From NCBI GenBank assembly GCA_005406025.1, contig BGZK01001301.1:109873-173872 (forward strand): a DNA stretch of 64,000 bases. Direction: 5' to 3'. The translations under genes and the position numbers were made by a program. This DNA is from Eumeta japonica (Eukaryota; Arthropoda; Insecta; Lepidoptera; Psychidae). The notes below the pieces were generated by a model, which searched no databases, had not been told where the DNA came from, and worked only from the letters and a program-made list of their open reading frames with translations. Below are positions 11,538-25,125 of this stretch, one piece after another. The stretch's first letter is position 1, and each line of letters opens with the position of its first letter.

Positions 11538-11607
11538 TAACGTAGAATGTTTATTCTACGTTATTGCGATTCTTCCTTTCCATGTTTATGGAAAGGAAGA
11601 ATCGCAA
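11538..11607. repeat. Two back-to-back perfect hairpins with GTTT loops
   Basis: Hairpin one has 11-bp exact arms (11538-11548, 11553-11563). Hairpin two starts at the next base and has 20-bp exact arms (11564-11583, 11588-11607). Both loops are GTTT. They abut a CpG-rich segment on the right. Confidence 0.95.
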
Positions 11608-11985
11608 CCGGCCGACGTTCCCGGCGAACGTTACTTCATGGAGTAGCACACGATACGACTTTTCCGTTTCCATCGGATTCGCAGAACAGAGCCGTCCGCT
11701 CCCACGAAACGGGAACATTCGGACGGCATCTAATAATAACGCGCCCCTCGCGCCGGCAGCCGTTTACAAACAGCGCTAATCGCGGTGCTCGGCCGCGCGA
11801 TTGCAACAGGCGCGGTGGCGGTACACAAAGTGCGAGTTTACACGTTCCAAGTCCCGAAGTAACGCACGTGTACACGCACAGACACAAACCTACGTCCTGC
11901 GTAAACAAACTTTTAACGGACACAACAATGAATGAGGAAAAAATACGGCAATAATTGCAGCTCAGATCGGACGTGTAGCGGTATG
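11590..11985. promoter_or_regulatory. CpG-rich islet, candidate promoter or first-exon region
   Basis: The segment has dense CpG and GC content well above the AT-rich flanks, and several overlapping open frames on both strands (71 to 135 codons) that look like by-products of GC richness. None has a recognisable domain. Its position 1.5 kb upstream of the first visible Amph exon would suit an Amph promoter, but no matching Amph first exon was found. Confidence 0.35.
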
Positions 11986-14529
11986 GCGGCGGTGGAAGCC
12001 GCGAGTTGACGTTTTTTTCAAATTTGTGGCGTGATTTGTTTATATAACGAATTAGAAGTTGTAAACTGTCTCCTATTATAGAAGTATGTTGGTAAGGATA
12101 TGGTACGCACGTGATGAATTTTTAATACACGACTGAGAGCTATCGGTCTATTTAAACAACAACGAATTCGTATCCTGTCATTATTTCTTTTACGGTGAAC
12201 CGTTGCGACATAATTTCAGGTTGAATAGTTTTCATTCAGACTTTTATACATTTTAGTTACTGGATCATGAAAGATTGGGCGTGTGAATATTAATTTGACT
12301 GGACGAAGAGCGCATCATAAAAAGCATTTGCCGCGGTCCTTTCGGGGCGTCGGACAGCGGCGGCCGCGCGAATGAAAGTGAAAACGTGGTGAATGACTGT
12401 ACTGTGATTGATTGACTGATGATTCGGTCACATGAATGGACCCACTCAATAGGAGGCATATTGGCAGTCTTTCTTTTTGTGACCGAAAAGAACCTGAGAC
12501 ACAGCGGCCTATCGGTGCGTCTGTTCATTCAGACACTATATCGAAATAGTTTAAAGTCGATTTTAGGAAAATTCGCAGGATAGGTAATTTTTTTTACTTT
12601 CGATATCTATATATCCTAGTAAATTATTTTTGACTGCTGTTAAGTCCGAGCATTTATTACGATTTTATCAGATGAGTAAAACAAGGATTTTGTCACTGTA
12701 TTATCCTTTGAGACTTCTTTACGTTTATTTATTATAAAATAAGTTTTTTAGGCATCCTCTATTAGTATACATAGTTTAATCAGTATCTTGCCATAACGTA
12801 TTGTAAAATTCTATTGGAAACGTGGTCAACGTGAGACGCGTGCGCGTGCACACCGTCCGTCGCAGAGCACGAACAGCACACGCTCTATTGTAAAAACTTG
12901 CCATTTATATAAAATTAACACTACTGTTTAATAGCGTTTAAAGATATCGGTGATACTCTACCTTGCCTTACCACTATTTTTGTAGTATTATTACATCATA
13001 TAATATATTCCATATAATAATTATACTGTTCATCAATATTACGATACGTTCGTACATGAAACAATAACTCGACTGGAGGCAGCTAGCCGCAGTCGTACAC
13101 GCCAACGTCCATGTATATTTAGTGTTAGGCACTTTTATGTGGGTCACGTCGTTGACAGGCGTCAAGTTTGGCAACTGGTGTGGGCGTGCTCGGTAAGGTA
13201 GAACGACTAGGCTTGCGCACACGCAACTGTCGTAATCGCTTATTGTAATAATCATGCCGAATATTTCGGTATATATTAACTAATTTATTAATTAACATAC
13301 AGTTGTCAAATGGTGATTTAATGCAATGAAAATAATTAAATAATGAATGTAGGATTATGTACTTTTCTTGTTCTATGATATTGAGATACTTATTAATTAA
13401 AAAAAAATCTAAAGCGCCCTTTATGATTCCCTCGTACTGAGGGTCTCAATTGACTATCAAAATTGATAAAATGCATCATATTGCAAATAGAAAATGATGT
13501 TTTTAAACTCCCCTAGGTTTTTTAAAAAAATCTGGGTTTGGCTGTGTTGTGGACATACCCATGCATTTTACATGAATACGTGTACGTAACGGATAATATT
13601 TTTTAAATATTAAGAAGTCCTTCGGATTTCGTGTAGTTATAAACGTGCACTAGCTGCTGCTAAATGTGTCTTTAATAATCGATGTTCCACATAACCGATG
13701 TCAATACAATCCAGCGCTGATATAGAAGCGATTGCACCATCCACTTGCATAGTCCTGGTCGCCCCAGCCGCAGGTGTACTGGCGCCGTCGTTAATCTGCT
13801 CGTACAATCATATAAGTCATGTAGTGTTTTATTGGTATGCCTGAGTTGTTCATGAGAAGCTCTTTCCAACTGTATACGATTTTTACATCTCTATATTTTG
13901 ATTTAGATTTCTGATGATTATAGGCCGATGTTGGTCGATTTATTTCAGTTTTTTACTTTAGCTAAAAATTTTTTTTTTCTATAACTTTTTCTCACTGATA
14001 TTTTATATACGTAATCGATAGATTTTTACAAAAACTGACGATTGAAGCTAAAACGACAATCTCTAGCTTTCTAGAGCTTCTCCGAGTTAAAATATATAAT
14101 CAAAAGGAATTTTCGACGCAGCGAAACGACTTCAAAATATCGGCTCTTGCCCCTCCGCTGCGTACGATGCTTTACAGTCTTCATTAAATGTAACAAATTC
14201 TTTGATCTTTTAGTTACCAAACGATGTACTTAAAATTTGGATATACATGATAGATATATGTAGCTGCAGCGTCAAACTGCACCCCCCAATTGTGTTATCA
14301 TGAGCTCCCACTACAGAAGCAAATTTAAAGATGCATTCAAGACAAAACATATTAAGAGACATAGCAAGTAAAAGGAAAATATGGCAACTTTTCACTACAC
14401 GATTTACTTTTGTTTTAATGTATTTATGATCGATAAATTACATAATTTATACCATCAAACAATGGCATATTATGTGATATAAGAAGGCTAAACTCATAAG
14501 CGCAGGTTGTGATGTAAGTGTTCATTACG
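11986..14529. other. Intergenic or intronic, nothing recognised
   Basis: This is AT-rich DNA with small CpG-rich patches near 12340-12385, 12830-12890 and 13080-13230. Open frames on the minus strand at 12265-12528, 12974-13255 and 13672-13869 have no family resemblance or coding bias. Confidence 0.5.
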
Positions 14530-14665
14530 TTTGTTTGTCGACGGGTCGCCCGCGCCCGCGCCGGCCGTCGTCCACGCGTTCAGTAATGGCCGCTATGACA
14601 ATGACGGATGCTCTGCGCCGGCGCGTCGTTCCCTTTCGATTTCGATTGTCTGGCGTGGTCTGCTT
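14530..14665. promoter_or_regulatory. CpG-rich islet
   Basis: A sharply GC-rich 130-bp patch (GTCGCCCGCGCCCGCGCCGG) sits in AT-rich DNA. No open frame or motif assigns it, so a regulatory role is only inferred. Confidence 0.3.
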
Positions 14666-15139
14666 CGCGCGCACGACACGGTAATTGTTTAAAGCCCCTC
14701 GTCAATTCGATTAGACGCACGATTAAAGGGGTATTCGATTACATCGGATTACTAATTTCTATGTATTAGAAACTTAACTGTGTTAAAGGTTCCTATTACG
14801 TGAGCACTTATTGTAATATTCGATATTATAGCAGTAAATTTGACATTTACAGTTGATTACTACAATCTGTAATAGAGACATTGCTGAATATTATTTCGGC
14901 TCAGCACGTATCAAGTGAGATATTGATAAATTTTCCGCGGTATAATTGTCATTAAAATCATTAATTAGAACAAAATAGACACTTTCTAACTATTCATAAG
15001 AATTGGGATAAAACTTTAAATACGTTAACTTTAATTTTTACCTAAATTTATTGAATCATCCTCACACAGGTATCAAATCAGCGCTTCCTTCTATTTACGA
15101 AAGCCATTAAAAGCGCTAATTTGACAATTAATATACCTA

Positions 15140-17400
15140 CTAGTTTAGTTCAGTTCAGTTTCCACCATTGGACACAGGCATTCCGTCTAGTTTTCTACGA
15201 TGTACGTTTTCGGACCACCTGTAACCAACGGCGGCCCGCGACCTCTATAAGTCGTCAGTCCACCTAGTAGCTAGCCATCTCACACTGCGACGTTCAGTCC
15301 GTGATCACCATTCCAGAACTTTTCTTTCCCAGAGGCTATCGGTTCCACGAGTGATGTGGCTTACCCATTGCCACTTATCTTACTGATTCTGTGAGCTATG
15401 TCGGTTGATTGCGTTCTTCTGTGGATTTGCTCGTTTCTAATTTTATCTCACAGATAAATCCCAAGCGTACCTTTTTTCTTATCGCACGTTGAGCGACTTT
15501 GAATTTGTTCATGAGACCGATAGTAAGGGACCACGTCTGTCATTCTTACGTCATACTGGCAACGCACATTGTTCAAAAAACTTTCGTCTTTAGGCATTGA
15601 GGTAAATTACATTTGAAAATGTCCCATAATTTCCTGAGCGCTGCCCAGCCGAGTTGAATTCTTCGTGTTACTTTTTTATCGAAGTTGGATCTACTTAATT
15701 GAACCATCTGTCTCAAAAAGATATATTCATCTACAACTTGAGTTCTCAACTATTAATAGAATTGGTACAGCATGGGCATTCGACATAATTTTCGTATTGT
15801 CGTTGTTCATTTTCACACCTACTTCTGTGTAACCCACCTACTGAGAAACTTCAGCGAAGTGTCCGACCATGGTGCCATGAGCATTCATCGATTCCGCCGT
15901 TGTATCTAGACCATTTGCAGATAAATGGTGAGTGAAGTAGTCATTCATATTGATATCATATCCTTCGCAATTCAAAAGTTTGAAAGAATCTTTCAACATT
16001 GAAGTGAATAGTTTCGACGATATTCCGTCTCCCTGTTTCACACCCGCTTGTGGTTGGATCGGTTTTTCTTCATTTTGTACTTGGAGTGACATAGTGATAT
16101 TGTTGTACAAACTTCGAAGCATTTTGATTTAACGATAGTCATTGTGGCAAGAGAATGCAGCACCGTTTAGGTTTTGATTGAATTAGTCTACATACGCCAA
16201 GCACAGCGGCCTATATTTTTCGTATCTTTGTATAATTTAACGCGAAACGTGTGGATGTGGTCTACGGTGCTGAAGCCTTTTTGGAAACCGGCTTGTCCGG
16301 GTGGCTGAAAGTCATCGAACCTGCGAGTGAGGCACTTAGTTATAACCCTCGAAAGCAGCTTATAGACGTGTGTCGAAAGCATGATGGATCTGTAATTATT
16401 CAGCAATGTGTCATCTCATTTTCAGAGATCTAATTTAAGATCCAAATGATTAATGCTAATAACAGGTTTTTCTTTGGCTATGTGTATCTTCTAAAATTTC
16501 TAATTTAGACAAAAAGATTTCGCCTTTATACCGGTCTTCAGCATTGACATTTAGTTTTATCCAATAGAAAGATTTTTGCATACAATCAGTCTTTATTTTT
16601 CTCGATCGCCTCTTCAATATCGTTTGCATGTAAATGAGGTATGTCATGCCGCACAAACTTAGAAATCTATTGATCGATGCGTCTGTAATGGGACATGTTA
16701 AGACTGCAACCTCATATCTCGCCTTCGCACCATTAATTGTAGGGTGTATTGGATGGTTTTTGACTTCTATGTTGCCGTCGAAGGTTAAAGTATTTCGATC
16801 CGACTACGCGAATAGTTCCCACAAACCTATTTTTTAGGTCATCAATATTTTCGTATTCGTCTAGGCATTTGAAGAGATTGTGAAGTTTGAATTGGAAACT
16901 TTCGGGTTTTATTGGACGCAGTGGATTCGAGAGAAACCCGCCTGGCTTTACCTTTAAATTCTTAAAATTGAAATCCAATGTACGTCTACCGATGCGGTGA
17001 ACACTGCCGGTTTTTACCTTGTTGATCACTGAGACATCATTGCATTTTTGCCGCTTATTTGTCATAATGAGTCGGGGCTGATCCAGGTCCGTTTTCTGTG
17101 AGACCGCTTCTTGAAGGAGTTAATCATGAAGACTCCTTCTCTCTCTCTCCAAGAATTTGGGCAATCTTTGTCACCTTGGATTTTACTGCCCAATCCCAAA
17201 TTGCCCCATTCTCAACTAGTCACCGTTTCGCTTGGCTAATTTTGCGTTGAAGTCACTCATCACTACTGTTTAGTTGGTTGGTAAGATACGTGTAGCTTTT
17301 GATATCTTCGTACATAACCTCTACTTCATTGTCAGAGAGTCACAAAGTAGGCGCGTAAACCTGTTTGACCTTCAATGAATCATCTGTCTAACCTGTATTG
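15140..17400 (-). mobile_element. RTE-type LINE, 5'-truncated and decayed
   Basis: Read on the minus strand, fragments follow the order of an endonuclease/reverse-transcriptase ORF. An endonuclease end carries SDFNAK (about 17245-17265) and a VYAPT-like segment (about 17350). A linker follows with SFQFKLHNLFKCL and GSKYFNLRRQ (16733-17065). The RT fingers contain NYRSIMLSTHVYKLLSRVI and QAGFQKGFSTVDHIHT (16188-16406). The palm carries GVKQGD and LFTSMLKD (15838-16122), and the 3' end is recognisable down to about 15140. The catalytic FADD box is replaced by SANGLD, and the reading frame is broken between all blocks. The element lacks its 5' endonuclease half, so it is inactive. Confidence 0.85.
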
Positions 17401-19560
17401 TTTAAAATGGCAGTGTTAACAACGTTACGAGAGCTCAAGCATATTTAACAGTACGTATATTCTCCAATTATATTTTTTACATACACACATAAGTCGACAC
17501 AAGTTGTCATGAGTCCTATGTATAAACTTTATGATCAATTAGATTTTTTTTCTGACTGTGGATCTGTCTTTATTTCTTTGAAATAGTGAAAATACGTGGA
17601 AAATGACTTAACTAGTACAGAAAAACTCTACAATATCAAATTATTTTGTTAATCAGGATCAACTATTTTATATAACGGGGAACGTACACTTGGAACCAAC
17701 GACATCACGAAAGAGTGAAACGCCATTGTCGATCTATTTTTTACACGTAATATGTCTATATAAATAATTTATAAAAATAATTAATAGACCTTACACTTAT
17801 CAATATAAAGACACTCATTTCGAGACACGTCCCATGCACACGTACTCCATCGCTGGGTGGTAGAAGAGTTAATTTTTGATCGTGCTCATTTTGTTCAAAA
17901 GTGCACATCTATTCAATTAACACGGTGAAAATAATTTACGACAGTCTGTCTGGAGATAGCAGTCTACTTCAAAGTGCAAACACCATCCGAACTCGTCTTA
18001 GTGGTTGTCGAGTGTTATGACAATAAACAGACAGACAGGCGCTCCCCTGGCAGCTTTCTTCCGTTACGTGGGTGTGAAGAGATATTCGTTTTTGAGTATT
18101 CGCTTACGTTTCAAGTTGTTCTTACGCAGCAAACGATTAGCAATATTTTTCTAATTCCTATCGGCTATTACAATTGATCAATTCATATTAATACTGATGA
18201 ATAAACGAAAACGGCTTATTATTATCAATGATGTTAAAATATTAAAATGAAATGAAAAAGTGCAAATTAAACGTGTCAAATACTTATAGAAGAAAGACGA
18301 GTGTCTAATAGAGAATTATTGTAACAATTTGATATATTCGAATGACTAAAATTAGGTAAATTCTAATTTAAGGAATGTCATTAAATGATATTTCGAACAC
18401 ACTGATTGGCGGTGATTAATAGGTACATTCACCGTCTAATGAAACAATTGAAAAATATATGGGTTTGAACGTGGATCGCGACTGTATGCCATGTTTCTGT
18501 GATGTGTGTACGAAAAACTGACAACGCGCAGATCGTGCGCTATTTTCCCACGTTGATAGACCATCCTATATTATTGTGTGCTTTAAACGGTGGACACACT
18601 AGTAACCAGTGATCGTTGACGCATCTTCAATATTAGGTGTATGACGATTTAAATCAGGGTCAGCATCGAAAATGTTTAGGAAAAAAGTCATAGTCTACTA
18701 AACATTTATTTTATTGGTAACATTTACACTCCGACGGAAGTGTTACACACATAGCTTTGCTACATTACAATCTTAATCTAGACGTACCTCTGGCTATTAC
18801 TTCTTCTTACATAAATATACTTACTTAACATAATTGGCCGATTAAGTACAAAATCGGAACGGAATTTAGTCTTTAAAGTATTGACGTCAGAGGACCTTCC
18901 CTGATCATAAACTAAAGGTATTATTGACTTTATATGATTTGTATTATTGTCCGAAGAGCAAATGGAATTTTAATGAATTCGAAACGAAAAGTTTGTAAAT
19001 GGACGGTCACCACAAATTTACCTCATCATTGACAGCGAAGGAGCTTCACAAGGCTGCTTCGGAATCACCCGAAAGCCAACTTGTTTTTGGGTAGTTTTAA
19101 ATGAGCTCCATTACATGTACATTTACATAGAGCATTTTATGGTTTCTATCAATTGAAACCGATAAAACGTGTTTATATATACTGAACATTCAACTCGTTA
19201 GCTGTTATCAAATTAAAACTGTAGAGCAAGCGTTCCGAATTATACTTAATAAAAAGCGAATTGAGTCCAAATAAACGCTTCAAATCAGTAAATACAATGA
19301 AAACCCAACCCACTGAACTGAAATATGGTTTTAAGTGGTAGACTTGTTTCATTTTCAATAGGCATAATTGACCATAGTCAGACATACTTCTAACATGGCA
19401 ATGTTAGCCCGAGTTTGTACTAAGTTAATTATCTTGAAGTAACACTGATAATAATTTACAATAATACTGATAATTATGGAAAATCTATACCCTATAGGTT
19501 ATTACAAAAATTTGCTACTGTCGTTTTGGGAATCTAAAATAACTTTGAACTGAATAAAAT
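17401..19560. other. Noncoding, nothing recognised
   Basis: This is AT-rich sequence without repeats I can name. The 67-codon open frame at 17974-18177 shows no coding character. Confidence 0.5.
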
Positions 19561-19610
19561 AAAACCGGATAAGTGCAAGCTAGACATGTAATTGCAGCGT
19601 TTTCATTTGA
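19561..19610 (+). repeat. AACCGGCCAAGT-type repeat, short fragment
   Basis: 'AAAACCGGATAAGTGCAAGC' followed by 'TAGACATG' is a degenerate head of the repeat family found at 2718 and 25130. The similarity fades within about 50 bases. Confidence 0.4.
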
Positions 19611-21020
19611 TATTATGAAAACACTAATTCATTATTTATTATTAAGTTTATTCTATTAAATTTATTATATATCTAATAAAAAATTCTTTTGTGACAATTA
19701 CCACATGACTCGAGAACCGTCTCCCTGAACAATTTAAGCCTGCCTAGAATTATAAACGTGAACAGAATTTTTCAAATGAATATCAAACCGTATTCTACTT
19801 CATCGTATGCGAAGTTATTAACAATTTTTTTTTCAAAAAGACTATATTTAATTCGTGGTGCGTAAAAATATGTTTTTGAGAATTGTTACGGACGTCTTAT
19901 TAACATATTTTATGAGATTTAATGTAATTTCTTAAAGGAAGTAAATTCCAAATCAAATTGATTTCCCTACGCAGTAATACGCGAAAATGCAAAAGAGTTT
20001 TCTATATACATCGATATCTCAAACATTGTACGAATCTATGTGGGAAGTATGGAACCTGTGTAGAAGGAACAGAATTATTAGTGTTTGAGTTGTCTTAAGT
20101 TACTTAACACAGTCAGCAATTAAATTATCTCCAATTTGCCACGGAGAAATCGTGTATCCAGTGCGAACGAAAACATATAGATATCGCTATCCGTAATTAA
20201 ACGCACGCAATCATCAAAGTGGAAATCTTCAAGAACCTTGGGATTTCAGTAATTGAGATACAGTTGACCGCGATGGTGGAGCGGCTGCAGTGTAGACGTC
20301 GTCAGTCGTTGAGGCTGCGGTCGATGAGCGGTTTATTCCGTGGATGTATTAAGATTTTGGAATGGTAATAATCTCAAGCAGCACGGCGTCAATATCCACG
20401 AATCTTTGAATTATTAGACACTTTGAAAGACGAAAACATATGAGATATTTGTATTCTTTTATAAGTTATTGAGATTTAATAGTTGACACATTAGATTTAG
20501 CGCCAAATGATGCAACACCACTAAATAAAATTTAAGCCAAAGCCATGTCACAAGAGTCATATTAACAGCGGGTTGCACCAATAGTAAAAAAGTAATTCGT
20601 AAAAGGCAATCCCTACGATTTGAGAAATATACATTCTGCTGCAGATTTTCTATTCTTTGGCAGGTTAACGAATCGATTTCAATAGATTTAATCAAGGCCA
20701 TATTATACATATAATATTTTAAACAGAATTGTTTTCACAGGAGTAAAATTATTACAAAGTCGAGGGGTTTACTCGTAGCTACTGTGGAATTTCGCTATGC
20801 ACCTCTTGAATTCATCATCACATCAGCTCGATGATATTAAATTATTGTCATTCGTATTATATATACTAGTAAATTTTCAAATTGATACAATTAGAAGTAG
20901 TTTGAATTCGACCTCAAAGATTTACACAGCTCTTTAATTACAAGTGAAGCTAATGAAAGCATATAAAAAACCTTCAAAACTTTTGTAAGACAGGCGATAT
21001 CATTCAAATCATATCTTTAA
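19611..21020. other. Noncoding, nothing recognised
   Basis: This is AT-rich DNA. A GC-richer patch near 20265-20330 (GCGATGGTGGAGCGGCTGCA) has no assignable frame. Confidence 0.5.
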
Positions 21021-21029
21021 ACAATATTA

Positions 21030-21590
21030 GTATCCTACTAGCTTTCGCCCGCGATTCCACTCACGTGGACATAAAAAAAATTGCATGGAACATGCCTTAT
21101 TTTCTTTCTACGTTAGACCTCCAGTAACATACCTGTGAAAACCGCATTCAATTCCGGGTAACAGTTTTTTCGTAATGAGCGAACAGTTATACAAACAAAT
21201 TAATGTTTTGCGTCCTATTGCACTTATAAACCCTAATTCACAAGAAACTTAAGTTACACTTCAATATGAGTGCCGTTTTCGTAATCAACGTCCCATAAAA
21301 TCTGAATAATGACACCCGTATCGATTTTTAAGTTTAAAATCTAGAAATGCGTATTTTCTATTTGTTTTTGGGGGTACTTTACAAACCGTATATTTAATAT
21401 TGAAATTTGAAATCCCATTTTGCTGTCTACGGGTTGAATTTCGTAATGTCCTTTCTTATTCCTCGTCCACATCGTAAAGGAAATCCTTCTGCCGAATTTC
21501 AGCTTTCCAGATACAAGGCTTTCTATTGAGCGTTGATGACTCAGTGAGGCAATCAGTCAGGACTTTTCTTTTTTTTTATATATAGATTGT
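21030..21590 (+). repeat. Lepidopteran interspersed repeat (ACTAGC..CGCCCGCGA)
   Basis: It starts 'TACTAGCTTTCGCCCGCGAT' with 'CTCACGTGGACATA' nearby and ends with a T-rich tract and 'TATATATAGAT'. This head and tail arrangement is common in lepidopteran non-autonomous repeats by recollection. It abuts a tRNA-type SINE in the opposite orientation. Confidence 0.5.
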
Positions 21591-21815
21591 ATAAGGTTGG
21601 GTGAGGTTCTGAGGTACACCCTCTCACAACCTTTTTAATTCAGCGACTTGGATCTTAACGTGCGACTAATATAACGACGGTTTAGCGTGCTGAGCCAGGT
21701 ACCGTGCGGTTTTATTTGACTTAAGTTAAGTCCATTGGCCAATTCGCTCGTGATCAGGCTCGAACCCGGTACCTTCTAGTCTGAAACCGATGTTCTTAAC
21801 CATTGAATAATTACT
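21590..21815 (-). repeat. tRNA-derived SINE
   Basis: On the minus strand the head has an A-box-like TGGTTAAGAAC (21794-21804) and a B-box-like GGTTCGAGCC (21758-21767), spaced as in a tRNA gene. A unique body and an AT-rich tail follow near 21590. It cannot fold as a normal tRNA gene because the acceptor stem does not pair, so it is a SINE, not a tRNA. Confidence 0.7.
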
Positions 21816-24800
21816 GTCGGGTGACAATATTTTTATATAACTTTCATAAGTTATATTTCTATAACAATTCGATATACGTACGAATTACGTAAAGTACCTC
21901 AGCTCTCGCACTTGTATATATTGTTTACGCTGGGCCGTCGCGCGCCGTGGGCCGAGTCCACGTTCTAAAACCGGCCGGGGGCCGAGTTACATGCAAATGG
22001 GTTATTTTTATATAATGCCCTCTTGTTTATACCGTTCTTTGGATAAACACTGTTAGTCGGTGATTTTTCCGTGTTTCCATATGATTAATGGCGTTGCGTT
22101 TTTTCCTTATTCGACTTAACACTACAGAGATCTCACTCAAATGAATTACGTGGGAATAAGTTTAGATGAAGTTGTATAAGTCAATTTTGAGTATAATTCA
22201 TTGTTACAAGTTTTATAACGATAAACAAAATTATAGTTAATCGTACCTTTAAAAAACGCAGTTACGGTATAGAAATGAACTATTTACGTATTGTCATGCT
22301 TATGATGATCGTTATAAGTATTGATCGATTTAAAATCTTAATCTGGACCTTGAATAGCATCACGCAGGATCGAGGCTGGAATCAGAGTTAGAGATCGAAA
22401 ATGTATTTATATCGATGCGGGTGCAAGCGCCTGTGTAACTGTTATTAAATTAAATATTCATGGATTCCTCGTCCGATCACCAATCATCGCTATCTCACAT
22501 TACAGGTTTTGAGTTTTAAAGTTTCTTTTAATAATTACTGAAATAACAATTGCTGTATTCATTTTCTTAAAGTACTTCAAGTCTATGAGATTCTAAAAAG
22601 ACTCGATTAGTATATATCTATTTCTCTAGTAGAGGGCGCAAAGTAGTATGTGGGTCCCTTTAGGTCATTAAGTCTACGGACACCACGGGAAATTGATGGT
22701 TTATTTGCTAAAAATTAATTTGATTACGATTTTCCGTTGAAATTTTTTAATATTGTTTGGAATCCGAGTATGCATCAGTTCGGTACGGAAAGTTCAATTA
22801 TGACAGAATTTAGAGTTAGAATCAGAACAGAAATTGAATTCGGATTCGTAATTAGTTGCAATCCAAAACAGAAAAACATATGATTGGCATTAATGTATAC
22901 AAATAATTAAATATACAAGTCTCTACATATTGGAAAAACTTTTCACTGTTTTGTTACCGGTTACCGACCTAACCGCTAATAAAATAATACGTGTGCAGAT
23001 AGTGTGTATCAGAAATCGTTCAGCTACACGTTTGAGAGGTAATAACAAACGTATATTGTAAACGCCATTTTATTTACTGAAGTAAACATCGCTGTTGTAG
23101 TTGTCGTGCCTTGTATTCGATCACTATACTGTTGAACGCACGCTCTTTTTCAATCTATTTACTTCTGGTAACCTCAAGCCCTATACGATGACTCATGCCG
23201 GTTGAAGACTGCCAAACGCTGTTGTTACCAGTGCGATTAATGGGATCTGGAATCTGGGATCTGCGCCTGGGCTTAATGGCTTAGCGTATTCTCCGAGGTA
23301 GAGAGCGAGTGGTTTGAGTTGACGTAAGTTACAACTCATTAGTCAAATTGCTTATGGTTATAAGTAAATACGATTTTGATTCGAAGGCAGTGTTCGTAGT
23401 CATTACACTCGTGAAACTTAGAATAGTAATATGCAATGACGAGGCTGCGTTTAAAACCAGCGACGCTTTATTACAACACATGGTTTATTGTGGGTAGAGT
23501 CATTCGTTAGAACTGTTGCCACTCAGATAGATCAGAATCTATGTTAACGCACCGGACGAGAGTACTCCTTCATTTAAATGCGCAAGATGCATCGGCGCAG
23601 GCACACGGCCGCCCCGGCGCAACGATGAACTCACACCGTCTATAAACATACGCCGCATCATAGCTAATACAAAAATATCTTCTTTGCGTGCGCAATTAAC
23701 TTGGTATTCTGGGTCATTTTGGACATTTTTGTCAGATTTAAATTGGAAGATCGATATGACGTCGTCGCGAGCCTTTTTCTTATGAAATCTGCAAGAACTG
23801 TATAACGACTGTAAAAAAGATTAAAACAAATATTTTTTGATACATTAATGAAAATTACTGATCCGGGATCAACCTGATTTCAGATTGCATTGGAAAAAAA
23901 TACAGATCTGTGTAAACACCAAGTATCGGCGATAAATAAAAAGAAAATAAATATAAATGTCGGCAATGAAGTTCATACTGCAAAAAATTAACTAAATTGT
24001 CATAATAAATATACAATTTTTAATATTGTATAAATTACAGATTTCTTTCTGTTCATCTAAAGAGAAATTAGATTACACAGATTTAAACTTGACCAATTTC
24101 AGTAACAACATTTCATACTTCTTAAAAAACTTACGAGTAAAAGTCACACCAAAATGTGTTAGTAATATTTGCATTAATGGTATGTTTAAAAGCGTGGTAT
24201 AACAAATAAATACTGTGCTATATGTAACATTGTCATATGTCACTACCGTTGCGAGAGGCTCCCCCAAATAAGCAATCACTGCCGGCTATAAATTGACACT
24301 TACACGGGTGTCAATGCGAAAAATGGTCAAGCCGAATACGGCAACAATGCATCTATTCAAACCGGCGCGATTGCCGCACAAAAGGTCCGCGCATCGGGAA
24401 GGAGCGCTCGCGCGCGACCGACGCATCGCCGCTGGAGGCCGTTTGATTAACGCTATTTTAAGAACGTGCTTGATTAAAAACTTAATTAAGATAGATACTT
24501 AAGATTTAAAAACTTCCGCCAACTGCCACTAAGTAAGGCTGGCTTCGTAAGCGAAAGGATCCACCTCGGTTACCGGTTGATCTGCGTGTCGATTGTTTAA
24601 TTTTTATTTATTTGTTAATCTACTTCCCTATACCTTGTATCCGGTATCACGTGCAAATTAGTTACATTAATCATAAGCAGACATAGGACACTGTACAACC
24701 GATGAAAAAACGGAACCTTTATTGGATCAGCCCTGTGTCTGCCCATCTAGCTCATTTACTCTAAATGTACTGGACGAAAAAACGTGCAAAGGTATATATA

Positions 24801-25125
24801 TAGTAATTACCACATAGCGTAAATAAATGAACTTTGATTTTGGGGGCTAATCAGACAACAAAAAAAAATTGGTTAAATATTTCATGCGACACATCAAATG
24901 AAAGGGTTTGTTAAAAAATAAAGATTTATTTTTATAATCTTCAAAAGCACAATTTAAATGATATGAAGAAAATATAGGAAAATCGACCGTTTCCCCTCAC
25001 CAATGACTACTATTTTAACTACAAAACTACTAATCAAAAAATGTAAATTATAGGGCGGCCCGCATAGTGTACAGAAAACCTAAGCAAAACTTGTATTTGA
25101 ATTGTCACAGAAACACAAATTAACT
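21816..25125. other. Noncoding with scattered CpG-rich islets
   Basis: CpG-rich patches occur at about 21905-21985, 23575-23660 and 24340-24450. A CTCF-like motif lies at 22626-22639. Open frames at 24073-24279 and 24293-24502 show no coding character. Confidence 0.5.

Noticed and set aside
11547..11954. 135-codon plus-strand frame
   Set aside because: It starts inside a hairpin loop, and three other frames in the same CpG-rich stretch are equally open, as expected from GC-driven loss of stops.
21758..21804. Possible tRNA gene
   Set aside because: A and B boxes are present, but the acceptor and anticodon stems do not pair. A SINE head explains it.
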